A DNA stretch of 11,183 nucleotides from an uncultured Porphyromonas sp. (GTDB taxonomy: Bacteria; Bacteroidota; Bacteroidia; Bacteroidales; Porphyromonadaceae), in contig CABQOJ010000026.1 in the NCBI GenBank assembly GCA_902465775.1, forward strand, positions 1 to 11,183, in the 5' to 3' direction. This document shows, one piece after another, positions 1 through 8,620 of this stretch. The notes under the pieces are model-generated. The model was not told the origin of the DNA, ran no database searches, and was given only the letters and a program-made list of their open reading frames with translations. The position numbers were made by a program, and so were the translations under genes. Position 1 is the first letter of the stretch. Every line of letters begins with the position of its first letter.

Positions 1-946
1 AAGGCGTGATGAAGTGGTAAGCACGCAGAGGGTCAGAGCCGTTGGCATAGTAGTAGTGGAAGAGTCTCTTGTAAATCTCCTTCGTCTCAAGGTGCATCTG
101 CTGGCTCTGCTGGAGTAAGCCCTCTAGCCGCTTCGCTACGGTACTGGAAGCTGTGCCACGGGTTGTCTCCTCGAGCGTCACCGCTTGGTAAAGGGCGTAG
201 AGCCTAGCCCCCTCGTCCGCTTGCTGGAGTTGATCTTCCGTCAGGAGCGCACCGATCCGAGCCGACCAGGTGGGTGTGCGTCCGAGCTTTTGCTCTAGCC
301 TCTGCAACTGAGAGATAGGTAGAGCCTTCAGCAAATGACTTATGAGTGTATAGTTACCCTCTTTGGGAAATTGATCAGCGTAAAGCGCATCGGGTAGCTG
401 CTTCGCCTCTTGTCGTGGCATCACCTTGTAGAGCTCAGCACTGGGAGCGAAAGCTATCTCCAGTAGCGGATCTATAGCTTTCATATAGTCCGCATCGCTC
501 CAGTAGCGAGGCGTGACGCTGTCTTGCTCCTGATCCGTGAGGCTTAGTCCCTCTGACCTAAAGCTCCAATCAGAACTCTTGACGATATACTCCCGTGCTA
601 TGTATAGAGCGAGGAAGCGCTGATCACGCTCTGACAATTTATCCCGTCCTTGCCACGTGGTGTGAAGTAGGGGGAACTGCTCCAGCAGACGGTTGTAGTC
701 TAATCTGCGAAGAGCCGTCTTGTGCGCCTCCAGTGCCTCGATGGTGTAGTTGAGATTGCCCTCACGGAGAGCCTGAGTGGCGAGTCGCTCAGCGCAGGAG
801 AGCGTCTGTGTCGGCAGACGCTTCTTCTGTAAATCCTGTAGCTCCTTGTAGAGAGCTTGGCTAGATGTGGCGGGTTGCTGTGCCATAGTCATAACAATAG
901 ATAGAAAGAAGATGACTAATGTGAGTAGAGCTGTGTTTCGTCTCAT
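1..946 (-). CDS. Alpha-2-macroglobulin-family protein, N-terminal fragment (runs off the left edge)
   Basis: I read an open frame on the minus strand from an ATG at 946-944 to the window edge, 315 codons with no stop, so the gene is partial. It begins with a type I signal peptide (MRRNTALLTLVIFF..., probable cut after Ala22 in MTMAQQ). The mature start, with LYKELQDLQKKRLPTQTL followed by a helical region of alternating charged and leucine residues, resembles the N-terminal helical segment of long Bacteroidota alpha-2-macroglobulin-like proteins (usually about 1800-2000 residues). Those proteins are cell-envelope protease-trap relatives. The macroglobulin (MG) domains and any thioester would lie outside the window, so the family call rests on the N-terminus alone. 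It is in the same direction as the fimbrial operon but separated from it by a strong terminator and 548 bp, so it is probably a separate transcription unit. Another large helical periplasmic or secreted protein is possible. Confidence 0.6.
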   Translation of the reverse strand, partial: MRRNTALLTLVIFFLSIVMTMAQQPATSSQALYKELQDLQKKRLPTQTLSCAERLATQALREGNLNYTIEALEAHKTALRRLDYNRLLEQFPLLHTTWQGRDKLSERDQRFLALYIAREYIVKSSDWSFRSEGLSLTDQEQDSVTPRYWSDADYMKAIDPLLEIAFAPSAELYKVMPRQEAKQLPDALYADQFPKEGNYTLISHLLKALPISQLQRLEQKLGRTPTWSARIGALLTEDQLQQADEGARLYALYQAVTLEETTRGTASSTVAKRLEGLLQQSQQMHLETKEIYKRLFHYYYANGSDPLRAYHFITP

Positions 947-968
947 AATTTACTTTCATTTGATACCC

Positions 969-1000
969 CGAAGTTACTCGAAAAGGAACAAGCAAGCAAG
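969..1000 (-). promoter_or_regulatory. Weak candidate promoter for the 1-946 gene
   Basis: Read on the minus strand, TAACTTCG (976-969) differs by one base from the Bacteroidota -7 consensus TAnnTTTG. A TTG inside CTTG (1000-997) lies about 20 nt upstream, a plausible -33 element. The start codon would be only about 15-25 nt from the transcript start. The match is imperfect and no experiment supports it. Confidence 0.25.
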
Positions 1001-1007
1001 AGATGAC

Positions 1008-1036
1008 GCCTGACCATCAGGCTTGACGCATCATAA
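1008..1036. repeat. Hairpin plus TTGACGCATCATAA, left member of an inverted pair
   Basis: A perfect 6-bp stem with a 3-nt loop (GCCTGA-CCA-TCAGGC, 1008-1022) is followed without a gap by TTGACGCATCATAA (1023-1036). The same arrangement, a hairpin directly joined to TTGACGCATTATAA, occurs in inverted orientation at 1365-1331. The 14-bp repeats match at 13 positions and enclose 294 bp. The hairpin sequences themselves differ. Confidence 0.6.
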
Positions 1037-1330
1037 GGAGCTGGCTCGTCTTATGCTCTCCAGAGGAAATTCCAAATTCCTCGCTGGATATTTTTGATTT
1101 CCTCCTGAAGAAATGGACAAATTTTTCGGACTTACATGATTTCATTCTTCCGAAGTATCATTTTTCGCCTCGGTGAAGTATTTCTGTTTTCTATAAAGCT
1201 ATTTGGGATTTCCTTGGGATAGATCCGAATAATCGTGACTGTAAGAGTACTCAGAGTTCGGCTGTTGCACTATGTAGTGATGCCAGGATCACGCACTCGG
1301 TTATTCTCCTATGCTGCTCCTAGTAGAGTT

Positions 1331-1365
1331 TTATAATGCGTCAACCTAGCGGGAAACCCGCTAGG
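1331..1365. repeat. Hairpin plus TTGACGCATTATAA, right (inverted) member of the pair
   Basis: On the minus strand a perfect 9-bp stem with a 3-nt loop (CCTAGCGGG-TTT-CCCGCTAGG, 1365-1345) runs directly into TTGACGCATTATAA (1344-1331). It mirrors the unit at 1008-1036. No T-run follows the stem, so a simple intrinsic terminator is less likely. A partial echo of the stem, CCCTATAGCGGG, lies at 1381-1392. Confidence 0.6.
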
Positions 1366-1431
1366 GTCGCTCTCAGGAGTCCCTATAGCGGGTTATTCAT
1401 CTCGCATTGTCAATAACGGACACAGATACAG

Positions 1432-1474
1432 CAAAGCCACCGTAAGAATGCGCCGCATCCTTACGGTGGCTTTG
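1432..1474 (-). terminator. Strong hairpin terminator of the fimbrial operon
   Basis: A perfect 15-bp inverted repeat, CAAAGCCACCGTAAG (1432-1446) and CTTACGGTGGCTTTG (1460-1474), has a 13-nt loop that could pair further. It lies about 20 nt past the stop codon of the 1537-residue gene, as expected for the operon end. The bases after the stem on the minus strand are only moderately T-rich (CTGTATCTGTG), while the plus-strand side has TTTGTTTA. Confidence 0.8.
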
Positions 1475-1494
1475 TTTAGACGATGAAAGCGACC

Positions 1495-4400
1495 TTAGCG
1501 CTGGAGCTTCTTGATCCAGCGGAGGCCGTCGGCGGACTGTACGTCAAGCAGTACGACCTCCGTCTCGGGCATCTCGATATCTACCTGCGTCTGCCCGTCG
1601 GTGGTAGCACGCTCCAATAGATAGCCCTGAACGCTGTAGAGCTGGTAGCTTGCGATACCCTCGTCGTAGGAGATGCGATAGCCCGTAGCCGTGCGCTCTA
1701 TCTGTAGCTCGTCTTGTGGATCAACCACCTCCTTGTTCGAGCGGACACCAGCATACGACATTCGTAGCTCGAAGCGTCGTCCATCTCGGGGGCTATAAGC
1801 GTAGCTATAGCTCGGGTTGGCGAGTAGATCCTGCTCAGTACCTCGCAGGCGGTCGTAGAGCGCCAGCTTGTCAAAGGGCTTCTCCGACATCGTTCTGAAG
1901 TCTAGCATGAGCATACCATCGATAGGAGCATAAATGCCTAGTTCAAGACTCGTATAGGGAGCATCAGTCTGTACGAAGTTACAGCTACCATCAGCTGGAT
2001 TAACGAAGTATGCAACTGGAGCGGTCTGCATCGTACTTGGAGCGATCAATGCAGGTGTCGCACTAACGGTCGCTTCGGGCAGTAGCATAGCAAAGCCCTT
2101 AGCTCCCTTGACATCAGAGACCGTCAGACTTACTGCTCTCTGATTGGCAAGGCTTGTTGCGCTATTGCCACTGCGTAGCTCATAGTTTGCTGTGCCATCT
2201 GCCTTAGGAGGTAGAAGTACCGATTGATCTCCTGTCGTGGGGAAGTGAAGCTGAGAGACCCCCATCTTGACTTTAACAACAAAGGCCTGAAGTGGTGCAA
2301 TCTGACCATTCGGCAATTGCGTGTATGTAGCATCTGGAGCAACTGCATTGACGTGATAGTAGTGCCATGCACCATCTGTGAATAGATAGTAGTATGGCTC
2401 TATGTTATTAGCATTTGCCTCATAGAGCTTGTCAAAGCTAATCGGAGTCATAAATGGATTGCCCACAAGTGCCATCAGCTGAGGTATCTCGGCAATCTTT
2501 TTAAGCTTCAATGTATAGCCCTCTGTAGCTTCACCAGCAGTATCATCGGCTATAGATCCGATAGCCTTGGTTGCACTATCTTCAAAGACAAAGCGATAGT
2601 CTTGTTCGGGATCTCTACGAGCTCCGTCTATCTTGCTGACTGGCTTCAAGTCTCGCTCGTTGAAGTACACGAATAGTGACAGCAATTCTTTTGGATCATA
2701 TCGATGGAGCGGGTAGAACTCCTTGCGCCCATTCTGCTCATTGGTCTCATAAAATGGCAAGCGTATGATACCCTGTAGACCATTAAGATTCTTGTGATCT
2801 GAAGCTCCAATCTTGTCAGCCTGATAACCAACGACCTTGAGAGCTAATGCTAGGTTAGAGTCTGCTATAGGAGTCTTTTGAGTGTTGATAGCATGATCGA
2901 AAGAAGCCTCCGTTAGTGAGCCATCAGCATTGACTGGCAGTAGCTTAAGATAGCGCTGATAGGTCAGAGGATAGCCTGCTAACGAGAAGTCTCCAGCATA
3001 GACATTCTTGATCGGCGTAGATAGCATATACCATCTATCACGCTCCAAGAGAAGCGCATTAGCCTCTAGATGCAGAGGATCTTCATACGGCTTAACTGTC
3101 CCATCGGCTTGCATAATACCAAAGTTGTAATCGATGAAAGCTCGGACATAGCGAGAGAGCAGCTGAGGATTGCCTAGTGCTGCGCCGTAATGAAAGTAGA
3201 TATCGTTACACACAGGCTCTCCGAAGGACGGTCTCATAGTCTTCGCTGGATCTAAGTCTGGGAAGAACTTATCGACAACACCTGGTATATGTACATTGGT
3301 ACAAGATGCAGGGATAGCCTTTATCGGATTCCCCTGACTATCTGCCCAGTTATCAGTTGAGTTCCAGTCTGCAGAGCTAGCTTCTTTACGCCACCATAGT
3401 TCCGGCGGAGAGATGATCAATTGAAAGTCAATCTCCTCATCTGTCGCAGCTTGATCACACAAGACATTCGTGATATGAGCCTTGTAGTGTCCTGCATGAG
3501 CTTTGGAAGCATTTTCTATCTTGAGTTCGGACCCCTCTATAGTTGACCCATCAGGGAGAGTCCAGCTGTACTTCGACTGAGCGGAGACCTTAGGTATCTT
3601 GAGAAGGATCGTGCTACCCTCACAGTATTTAGGGAACTCTCCATTATGTATCAAGATGTGCTCACTGCTCAAGTCAATCAGCGTGATTTTTTCACCCTCA
3701 TTCTCTCGATCACACTTCTCGGTACGCATATAGAGATAGTACTCAGGGCGGATTTGGTCTGCTGTTAGGTCGAAGACAATAGGTCCATTATCATCTGCCT
3801 CACGCACCTTACTAGCGATGACTGTCTTATTGTCCATCTCTCGTAGCTCGACAAAAACTCGCCCTGCCGTTTTAATCGGCATTAACGATATGTGTGCCCC
3901 AGCTCCACTCTTACAGATATACGCCTCGAAGTTATCTCGGTCATACGTTGGTTTCCCAACCTCAATCTCACGAGTATGTAGGAGATCCAAACAGGGGAGC
4001 TCCGTTATATCCCACCAAAATAGATCTTTGGCATTTTCAGTCGTGTAGGTAATCTCGATCTTGTAATCTGCCCAAGGGATGTCTACATAGAGATCCTCAG
4101 GACTCTGTCCATTAAGGACATCAGGGTCGGCAACAACCCTCACCTTAGTCCTTGGACTGCTCTCCCATTTAGATGTCTCATTGGGGAAGAAGGCTTTGTT
4201 CATCGGATCGTATAGCTTTACAGTGGCAACAGTTATGACGGGCTTACCATCTCGAAGTATTATCTCGGGAGACTTAGCCCCACGAAATGGATATACACGC
4301 AAATTTTTACAGTCAACTGGATCAATAACTGGCTTTATGTTCGCTCTCTCAGGACCATACTCAAACTTGGGAATACGATGATCATATAAAAGGCCATGAT

Positions 4401-6108
4401 CGCGAACGCGTTTGTCTCCAACCGATCTTATATCCCCAAACATATCCATATAGGTAACCGAAAAATCGTAGCGACCTGGTGGAAGCTTGACATCCCAGCA
4501 AGGCTCCGCATAAGGATTATCTGCAGGAGCTGCGTCATTCGGGAATGGATAAATCCACCAAGAGGTGTGATTCTTAGGGATAGTGATAGGCACATTGAGC
4601 TTGGGTTGATACTCATTTTGTGGCTCGTACTCTGCTGGTGCCTTTATTAAGGTGATTTGAGCACCCGCAGCAGGGATCTGAAAATACCAGCCAAGGGCCC
4701 CATCCTCAATCGCTAAAGCAAAAACGACATCCATTGTACCCTCACAAAAGTAATGACCTTCTATATGAGGCTCTGCTCCAGGAAGAAAGAGATTCGTACG
4801 CTTATCAAAGGTATCAGGTCTAGTATCTCGATAATAATCTCTAAGTATAAGACCTGCCTCATCTTGAGTGGTTGAGATGTCGGTTATTTTATTACTAAAC
4901 CGCATTGTTGCTACCCTCCCAGCAGCGTCTTTCATTACGACAGTATTTGCCACCCCCCAAGACATCTCCTTATCAAACTCTTTCCATTCTCTAGCGTCCT
5001 CCTTGGTAAAGAATACAGGACCTAAAGGGTTCACACCGCCAAGGGTCGACGATCTCACCTCTACGGGAAATGTCAAAGACTCTATGAACTCTTCCTTGAT
5101 ACGAAACTTCGGTCTATACTCCATCTTATAAGGTCTCTTGGCTGGATCATAGATTGGAGGATTGCTTGCTTCAAGCCAAGGATTAGGATCATACGCATTC
5201 TTGCCCCACACCTCAGTAATAAATGCAGCATACTTTGGATCTGTTGCTCCTTTCGGGCGACAAGCGATAACCATTTGTTCATAAGGGGTGAGAGGTACCA
5301 TCTCATTTGCAGTCATCCCATTGCTGATTTTGGCAAAGAGGTGTGGCACTTCTTTAGTTACGATTGGGAAATTTCCCTGATTGTCGGGGCAAAAATCCTT
5401 AAACGTATCTGTTACTTTCCACAGCCCATATTCCCCCTGGAAGGTTGGCTCCTCGCCTTCATATTTATTGAGAGTTACCCAATTGATAGGCTTCGCATTT
5501 TCTTTGCCTGGGAAATTGAGATCGGGATTCGTATAGAGCATATAGTCTGCATACATACAGAAGGCATACTCGAAGTAGTAAAAAATCGAGTCAACTGGAT
5601 AGCCAAAAAAGTTTGGATTTGGGTCTTCTGAACAGGCTCCGAACTGAAAGCGCATAGAGACCCAGTCGGGGTGTCCAGCAGGTGTCGTAAAGCGCTGTGT
5701 CCACCCGCCAGTATTAGGAATCCAATGACTAGGCGTTGGAGCTACGTCAACTTTCGCCTGCTTGGGTACAATAGATCCAGAGGCATCGGATATCTCTAGC
5801 CCATAATTTCCTGAGGGAAGATTCCAAATGGTAATCTTTTCAGTTGTAGTGGTGTAAGTCATTGGCTCTGCAAAGCCATTAGGCACTTGAGTGAAGTGGA
5901 CGGTATAGGGAGCCGTCCCCGACTCTACTTCAAGTCGTATGGTTCCAGTACCTCTAGAGACTCCTGGGAGACAAGGACGATTTTTACCAACTTTTACCTG
6001 TAGCTGAACTTGTGCCATTAGAGGTAAGGCACAATAGGTACAGAGGATTAGAAGGCATGTCCAAAATCGTTTGTTATATATCGTTCTTGTGAGATTATAG
6101 TGTTTCAT
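1495..6108 (-). CDS. Large modular surface protein with T9SS C-terminal sorting domain, possible fimbrial accessory or tip protein
   Basis: 1537 residues. Residues 1-32 form a type I signal peptide (cut after LMA, before Gln33). Residues about 45-122 resemble a SprB-type repeat (GTIRLEVESGTAPYTV, then NLPSGNYGLEISDASG). A long unrecognised section (about 125-820) follows, with several aromatic-rich and Cys-containing stretches. Residues about 825-898 look like an Ig-like domain (YCEGSTILL, YSWTLPDGS, GHYKAHITNVLC). Residues about 904-950 carry the WW...DWNSTDNW...IP pattern common in T9SS cargo, then WYMLSTPI (1026-1033) and LVGNPFMTPISFDKLY (1214-1229). The last about 70 residues (TGYRISYDEGIASYQLYSVQGYLLE... 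to WIKKLQR) fit a T9SS type A sorting domain, so it should cross the outer membrane by T9SS. It is the last gene of the operon, 51 bp after the Mfa3-like gene. By position it parallels P. gingivalis Mfa5, but I see no von Willebrand A metal-site motif. The adhesin or tip role is inferred. Confidence 0.8.
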   Translation of the reverse strand: MKHYNLTRTIYNKRFWTCLLILCTYCALPLMAQVQLQVKVGKNRPCLPGVSRGTGTIRLEVESGTAPYTVHFTQVPNGFAEPMTYTTTTEKITIWNLPSGNYGLEISDASGSIVPKQAKVDVAPTPSHWIPNTGGWTQRFTTPAGHPDWVSMRFQFGACSEDPNPNFFGYPVDSIFYYFEYAFCMYADYMLYTNPDLNFPGKENAKPINWVTLNKYEGEEPTFQGEYGLWKVTDTFKDFCPDNQGNFPIVTKEVPHLFAKISNGMTANEMVPLTPYEQMVIACRPKGATDPKYAAFITEVWGKNAYDPNPWLEASNPPIYDPAKRPYKMEYRPKFRIKEEFIESLTFPVEVRSSTLGGVNPLGPVFFTKEDAREWKEFDKEMSWGVANTVVMKDAAGRVATMRFSNKITDISTTQDEAGLILRDYYRDTRPDTFDKRTNLFLPGAEPHIEGHYFCEGTMDVVFALAIEDGALGWYFQIPAAGAQITLIKAPAEYEPQNEYQPKLNVPITIPKNHTSWWIYPFPNDAAPADNPYAEPCWDVKLPPGRYDFSVTYMDMFGDIRSVGDKRVRDHGLLYDHRIPKFEYGPERANIKPVIDPVDCKNLRVYPFRGAKSPEIILRDGKPVITVATVKLYDPMNKAFFPNETSKWESSPRTKVRVVADPDVLNGQSPEDLYVDIPWADYKIEITYTTENAKDLFWWDITELPCLDLLHTREIEVGKPTYDRDNFEAYICKSGAGAHISLMPIKTAGRVFVELREMDNKTVIASKVREADDNGPIVFDLTADQIRPEYYLYMRTEKCDRENEGEKITLIDLSSEHILIHNGEFPKYCEGSTILLKIPKVSAQSKYSWTLPDGSTIEGSELKIENASKAHAGHYKAHITNVLCDQAATDEEIDFQLIISPPELWWRKEASSADWNSTDNWADSQGNPIKAIPASCTNVHIPGVVDKFFPDLDPAKTMRPSFGEPVCNDIYFHYGAALGNPQLLSRYVRAFIDYNFGIMQADGTVKPYEDPLHLEANALLLERDRWYMLSTPIKNVYAGDFSLAGYPLTYQRYLKLLPVNADGSLTEASFDHAINTQKTPIADSNLALALKVVGYQADKIGASDHKNLNGLQGIIRLPFYETNEQNGRKEFYPLHRYDPKELLSLFVYFNERDLKPVSKIDGARRDPEQDYRFVFEDSATKAIGSIADDTAGEATEGYTLKLKKIAEIPQLMALVGNPFMTPISFDKLYEANANNIEPYYYLFTDGAWHYYHVNAVAPDATYTQLPNGQIAPLQAFVVKVKMGVSQLHFPTTGDQSVLLPPKADGTANYELRSGNSATSLANQRAVSLTVSDVKGAKGFAMLLPEATVSATPALIAPSTMQTAPVAYFVNPADGSCNFVQTDAPYTSLELGIYAPIDGMLMLDFRTMSEKPFDKLALYDRLRGTEQDLLANPSYSYAYSPRDGRRFELRMSYAGVRSNKEVVDPQDELQIERTATGYRISYDEGIASYQLYSVQGYLLERATTDGQTQVDIEMPETEVVLLDVQSADGLRWIKKLQR

Positions 6109-6159
6109 AGCCTTTGATGGGGATGAATCGTATAGTCAAGTAGCTTGGTTCGTAAGGAA

Positions 6160-7404
6160 TTAGAAGGAGTCTAGTCCTGTCTCTAGAGATCTAAAGTCTG
6201 CACGGTATGGAGTGATTGCGATACGATAGCAACTATTGCGGTAGACACTCTTGTCAGAGGGATCAAAAGTGGCAGAGGTTGTAAGGTAATCATCAGCTCT
6301 TTCGTTATTACTGAAAGAGGATGTGGTCGTGTGCTCCTTCTTTTCTTTAAAATCCCATGGATTGGGATAGTAGTTCCACGTAATCTTCATCTCTGTCGCC
6401 TGATCCGCTTCTTGAGCTTCTGCTACAAGACGCTCAGGCAGGTAAAAGCGGACTCGATAGTCCAGCAGATAAACGCCTCCAATAGACCCATCATCAGGGA
6501 AATCGTCCAGTCCGACCACAGAAGACTCTTCTACTTCTTGGTTGAGTCTAATAGCTGTTGCATCTGAAGACGTTTCGAGAGAGGAGTATTGATTTGCGGG
6601 GAATAGCGGAGTGTCGGCTGAGGCTTTATCTAGATCTATTGTAACGACACGATCAAATCCCCATGGACCTATCCAACTACAATCAAACTTACCATCTCTA
6701 CGCCTAGTCGCCTCGACACAATCCTTGATGATGAGTTCTACCTTAGCAAGTATGCGCAGTAGCTCTACCCCCTTTGTTGGAGTAGGAAGCTGAAGCTTAA
6801 GAGGGATATCCTTAGAGCCTCCCTTTCGCATATCGACAGCACTATATTCGGCAGTCATCGGGATGTAAAAAGAAGAGGAACTCCTGCTCTCTATACCATA
6901 AGTATTCAACACGATTGACTTAATCTCATCTCGTTTTGTAACGGTAGGGAGGATTTTGGAAAGATCTTTTCCCTCTGAAGTTCTCAGAGAAGATTCATTG
7001 GCGATGACCATCATATCATAGATGTCCATCTCATCCTCTTCAAGCTTGAATGAGACTTCATTGTATCCCGTAGTAAGCTTATTGGGGCTATGAGAGTCAG
7101 GATCGAGAGCCCTAAAGTAGAAGTTCTTCTTAACCTCATCTCCTTGGAGTAGTATGACACGAAGCTCCTTCACATAGTCTTCTTTGTCGATCTTGTCGGT
7201 GTTGATACTGTAGACTCCGTCCTCTTGAGCTCGCAGATTCTGATTGTGCGCTTTTCTCACTCTGAACCGGAGCGAGAAATAGAGTTCCTGGCCATCACCT
7301 ATCAACTCCTCGTTACAATCTTGCCGTACACAGCTGGCAAGGGAGAGCAATATGCCGAGGGTTAGGAGTGTAGTGTATATTGTATTGTATCGTAGTCGAT
7401 TCAT
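6160..7404 (-). CDS. Mfa3-like accessory fimbrillin lipoprotein
   Basis: 414 residues with a lipoprotein signal: hydrophobic stretch, then lipobox LASC with Cys25. The rest looks like the Bacteroidota fimbrillin fold: a first strand region LYFSLRFRV (41-49), VKELRVILL (78-86), YDMMVIAN (129-136), IPMTAEYS (181-188) and ELLRILAKVELII (214-226). The last two resemble blocks seen in Mfa-like proteins. Arg58 followed by Ala59 (NLRAQ) is a possible Arg-gingipain trimming site of the kind that activates fimbrillins. The gene starts 33 bp after the anchor gene ends and is followed 51 bp later by the T9SS gene, so they are probably cotranscribed. In P. gingivalis the third gene of the mfa cluster encodes a tip-associated minor subunit, and I assign this one by position and fold. 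Direct sequence similarity to Mfa3 as opposed to FimC/FimD cannot be settled here. Confidence 0.7.
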   Translation of the reverse strand: MNRLRYNTIYTTLLTLGILLSLASCVRQDCNEELIGDGQELYFSLRFRVRKAHNQNLRAQEDGVYSINTDKIDKEDYVKELRVILLQGDEVKKNFYFRALDPDSHSPNKLTTGYNEVSFKLEEDEMDIYDMMVIANESSLRTSEGKDLSKILPTVTKRDEIKSIVLNTYGIESRSSSSFYIPMTAEYSAVDMRKGGSKDIPLKLQLPTPTKGVELLRILAKVELIIKDCVEATRRRDGKFDCSWIGPWGFDRVVTIDLDKASADTPLFPANQYSSLETSSDATAIRLNQEVEESSVVGLDDFPDDGSIGGVYLLDYRVRFYLPERLVAEAQEADQATEMKITWNYYPNPWDFKEKKEHTTTSSFSNNERADDYLTTSATFDPSDKSVYRNSCYRIAITPYRADFRSLETGLDSF

Positions 7405-7437
7405 AGTGATGTGACGATATGAGTATGCGGTAAGAAG

Positions 7438-8397
7438 TTACAGTTCAATTTCGTAGGAGTGTACCATCCAGCCATCGATGATTATTTCTACAGCGTAGTG
7501 CGTGTTGTCGGGAAGGTTCTTGAGACGTATCTCTACATCGTACTCGAACTGGCACTCGGGTCGGTAGTCAGGTGTCTTGGCGAGCAGCTTCTTGAGGTCG
7601 TAGGTAAAAATCATAGCCCCCGTATCTGAGCGCACGAGACTAAGCTGGGGTTGCGTCTTCAGGTCATCCAGTCGTAGCGTGCTGAGGCGTGTACTGCGTG
7701 TCGTCCCCTCATTGGGTAGCGCAGCCTCGTAGATGACATGCTTGGCAGGGTTGGTCAGTTGCCCCATGAAGTCGTAAGCAGCGTTATTGTCCTCTACTTC
7801 TATATGGAGCGGATAGGTGATTTGACTGGGTAAGTCAGTTAGGTGTATATTAAAGTCGTTGTTGTAGCGCGTCAGGTTTGGTGCAATGGGCACTCTCATC
7901 GTGCTACCTCCAGGAGGCATCGGACACTCGACAGTGTCTGTAGCGAAGTAGAGTGGCTCAGGGAGTAGTCCCGTGTGTCTGTCTTGCTCTGTGAGCTGAA
8001 GAGCTAGACGGCAGTCGGGGTGCTTATTGCCCGATGCAGGAGCTAGGTCACTCATAGTGTAGTGGTGGGGAGTAGCACCCACCCAGATGGTGTAGCGATA
8101 GGTCTCACCGCACTCGTTCGGTACGGGGATTTCAATTTTAGAGGCTGCGGTTAGGTCTGCAGGCTCTAGGTGCTTGTATGCGATGATCTCTCCAGACGAA
8201 GGAACACTGATGACAATATCCATATAGCCTGCCCTGCCTATGTAAGCACTGTCTGTCATACAAGGTGTCTGCGTATAGGGAGTGAAGACCAATATCGTGG
8301 GACACTCGCCTCGGTCATATACGAGCTTATCACAGCTGACGAGTGATAAGACGAGGAGGGACAACAGGAATATACTATGTATAGTGTGTCGCTTCAT
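7438..8397 (-). CDS. Mfa2/FimB-family fimbrial anchor lipoprotein
   Basis: 319 residues. The N-terminus is a lipoprotein signal ending LSLVSC with Cys22, directly followed by DKLVYDRGECP (23-33), the short acidic linker to a second Cys-Pro that typifies the FimB/Mfa2 family. The length (about 320) also fits. In P. gingivalis, Mfa2 caps the fibre base, tethers it to the outer membrane and limits fimbrial length; I infer the same role here. The C-terminus ends GWMVHSYEIEL, closely matching the end of the upstream major fimbrillin (PWNVHSFEIQLTL). The gene lies 223 bp downstream of the fimbrillin gene, with a 16-bp hairpin in the gap, and 33 bp before the Mfa3-like gene. A near-consensus -7 box (TACCTTTC, 8444-8437) lies about 40 nt upstream and might give a weak internal promoter. 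Confidence 0.8.
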   Translation of the reverse strand: MKRHTIHSIFLLSLLVLSLVSCDKLVYDRGECPTILVFTPYTQTPCMTDSAYIGRAGYMDIVISVPSSGEIIAYKHLEPADLTAASKIEIPVPNECGETYRYTIWVGATPHHYTMSDLAPASGNKHPDCRLALQLTEQDRHTGLLPEPLYFATDTVECPMPPGGSTMRVPIAPNLTRYNNDFNIHLTDLPSQITYPLHIEVEDNNAAYDFMGQLTNPAKHVIYEAALPNEGTTRSTRLSTLRLDDLKTQPQLSLVRSDTGAMIFTYDLKKLLAKTPDYRPECQFEYDVEIRLKNLPDNTHYAVEIIIDGWMVHSYEIEL

Positions 8398-8620
8398 AAG
8401 ATGTAGCTATGATTGAGAGATCAGGTGTGTCGGTGTGAAAGGTAAGGCTAACGAAGCTGAGGAGGGATAGGGACGCACGGATCGGACGCAGTCCATCCGT
8501 GCGTCCCTATAGATGGGCGATTAGAGTATATCTAGTGTCACTAAGATCTCCATTCAGATAATCTGCCAAGCACGGCTACTCGTGTGTGCGCCCGCGCCAG
8601 CAGATCAGGGCTGTCATTCA
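8398..8620 (-). other. 223-bp gap between fimbrillin and anchor genes
   Basis: This gap is much longer than the other two in the operon (33 and 51 bp). It contains the hairpin at 8467-8510 and a possible weak -7 box (8444-8437). I see nothing else that can be named in it, and no reading frame of note. Confidence 0.55.
8467..8510 (-). terminator. Long hairpin between major fimbrillin and anchor genes
   Basis: ATAGGGACGCACGGAT (8467-8482) and ATCCGTGCGTCCCTAT (8495-8510) form a perfect 16-bp stem. The loop itself contains GGAC-GCA-GTCC, so the structure extends by 4 bp past one bulged base. It starts about 110 nt after the fimbrillin stop. There is no T-run after the stem on the minus strand, so it may be a partial terminator, an RNA-processing or stability element, or a dispersed palindromic repeat. 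GGACGCA occurs twice within the left half. Confidence 0.65.

Larger units (their letters stand above)
947..1494. other. 548-bp intergenic region without a supported gene
   Basis: This region holds the possible promoter of the left-hand gene, two inverted hairpin-plus-repeat units (1008-1036 and 1331-1365) and the fimbrial-operon terminator (1432-1474). Between the inverted repeats (1037-1330) the DNA is AT-rich at its left half, with short imperfect dyads such as GAGGAA...TTCCTC near 1061-1080. It also carries one exact TAnnTTTG match on the plus strand (TATTTTTG, 1089-1096), without a recognisable -33 element. I see no convincing reading frame, tRNA or insertion-sequence remnant in it. Confidence 0.6.

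Noticed and set aside
5275..5631. 118-codon plus-strand ORF
   Set aside because: It lies wholly inside the 1537-residue gene on the other strand, has no signal or domain and is a frame shadow of a well-supported coding region.
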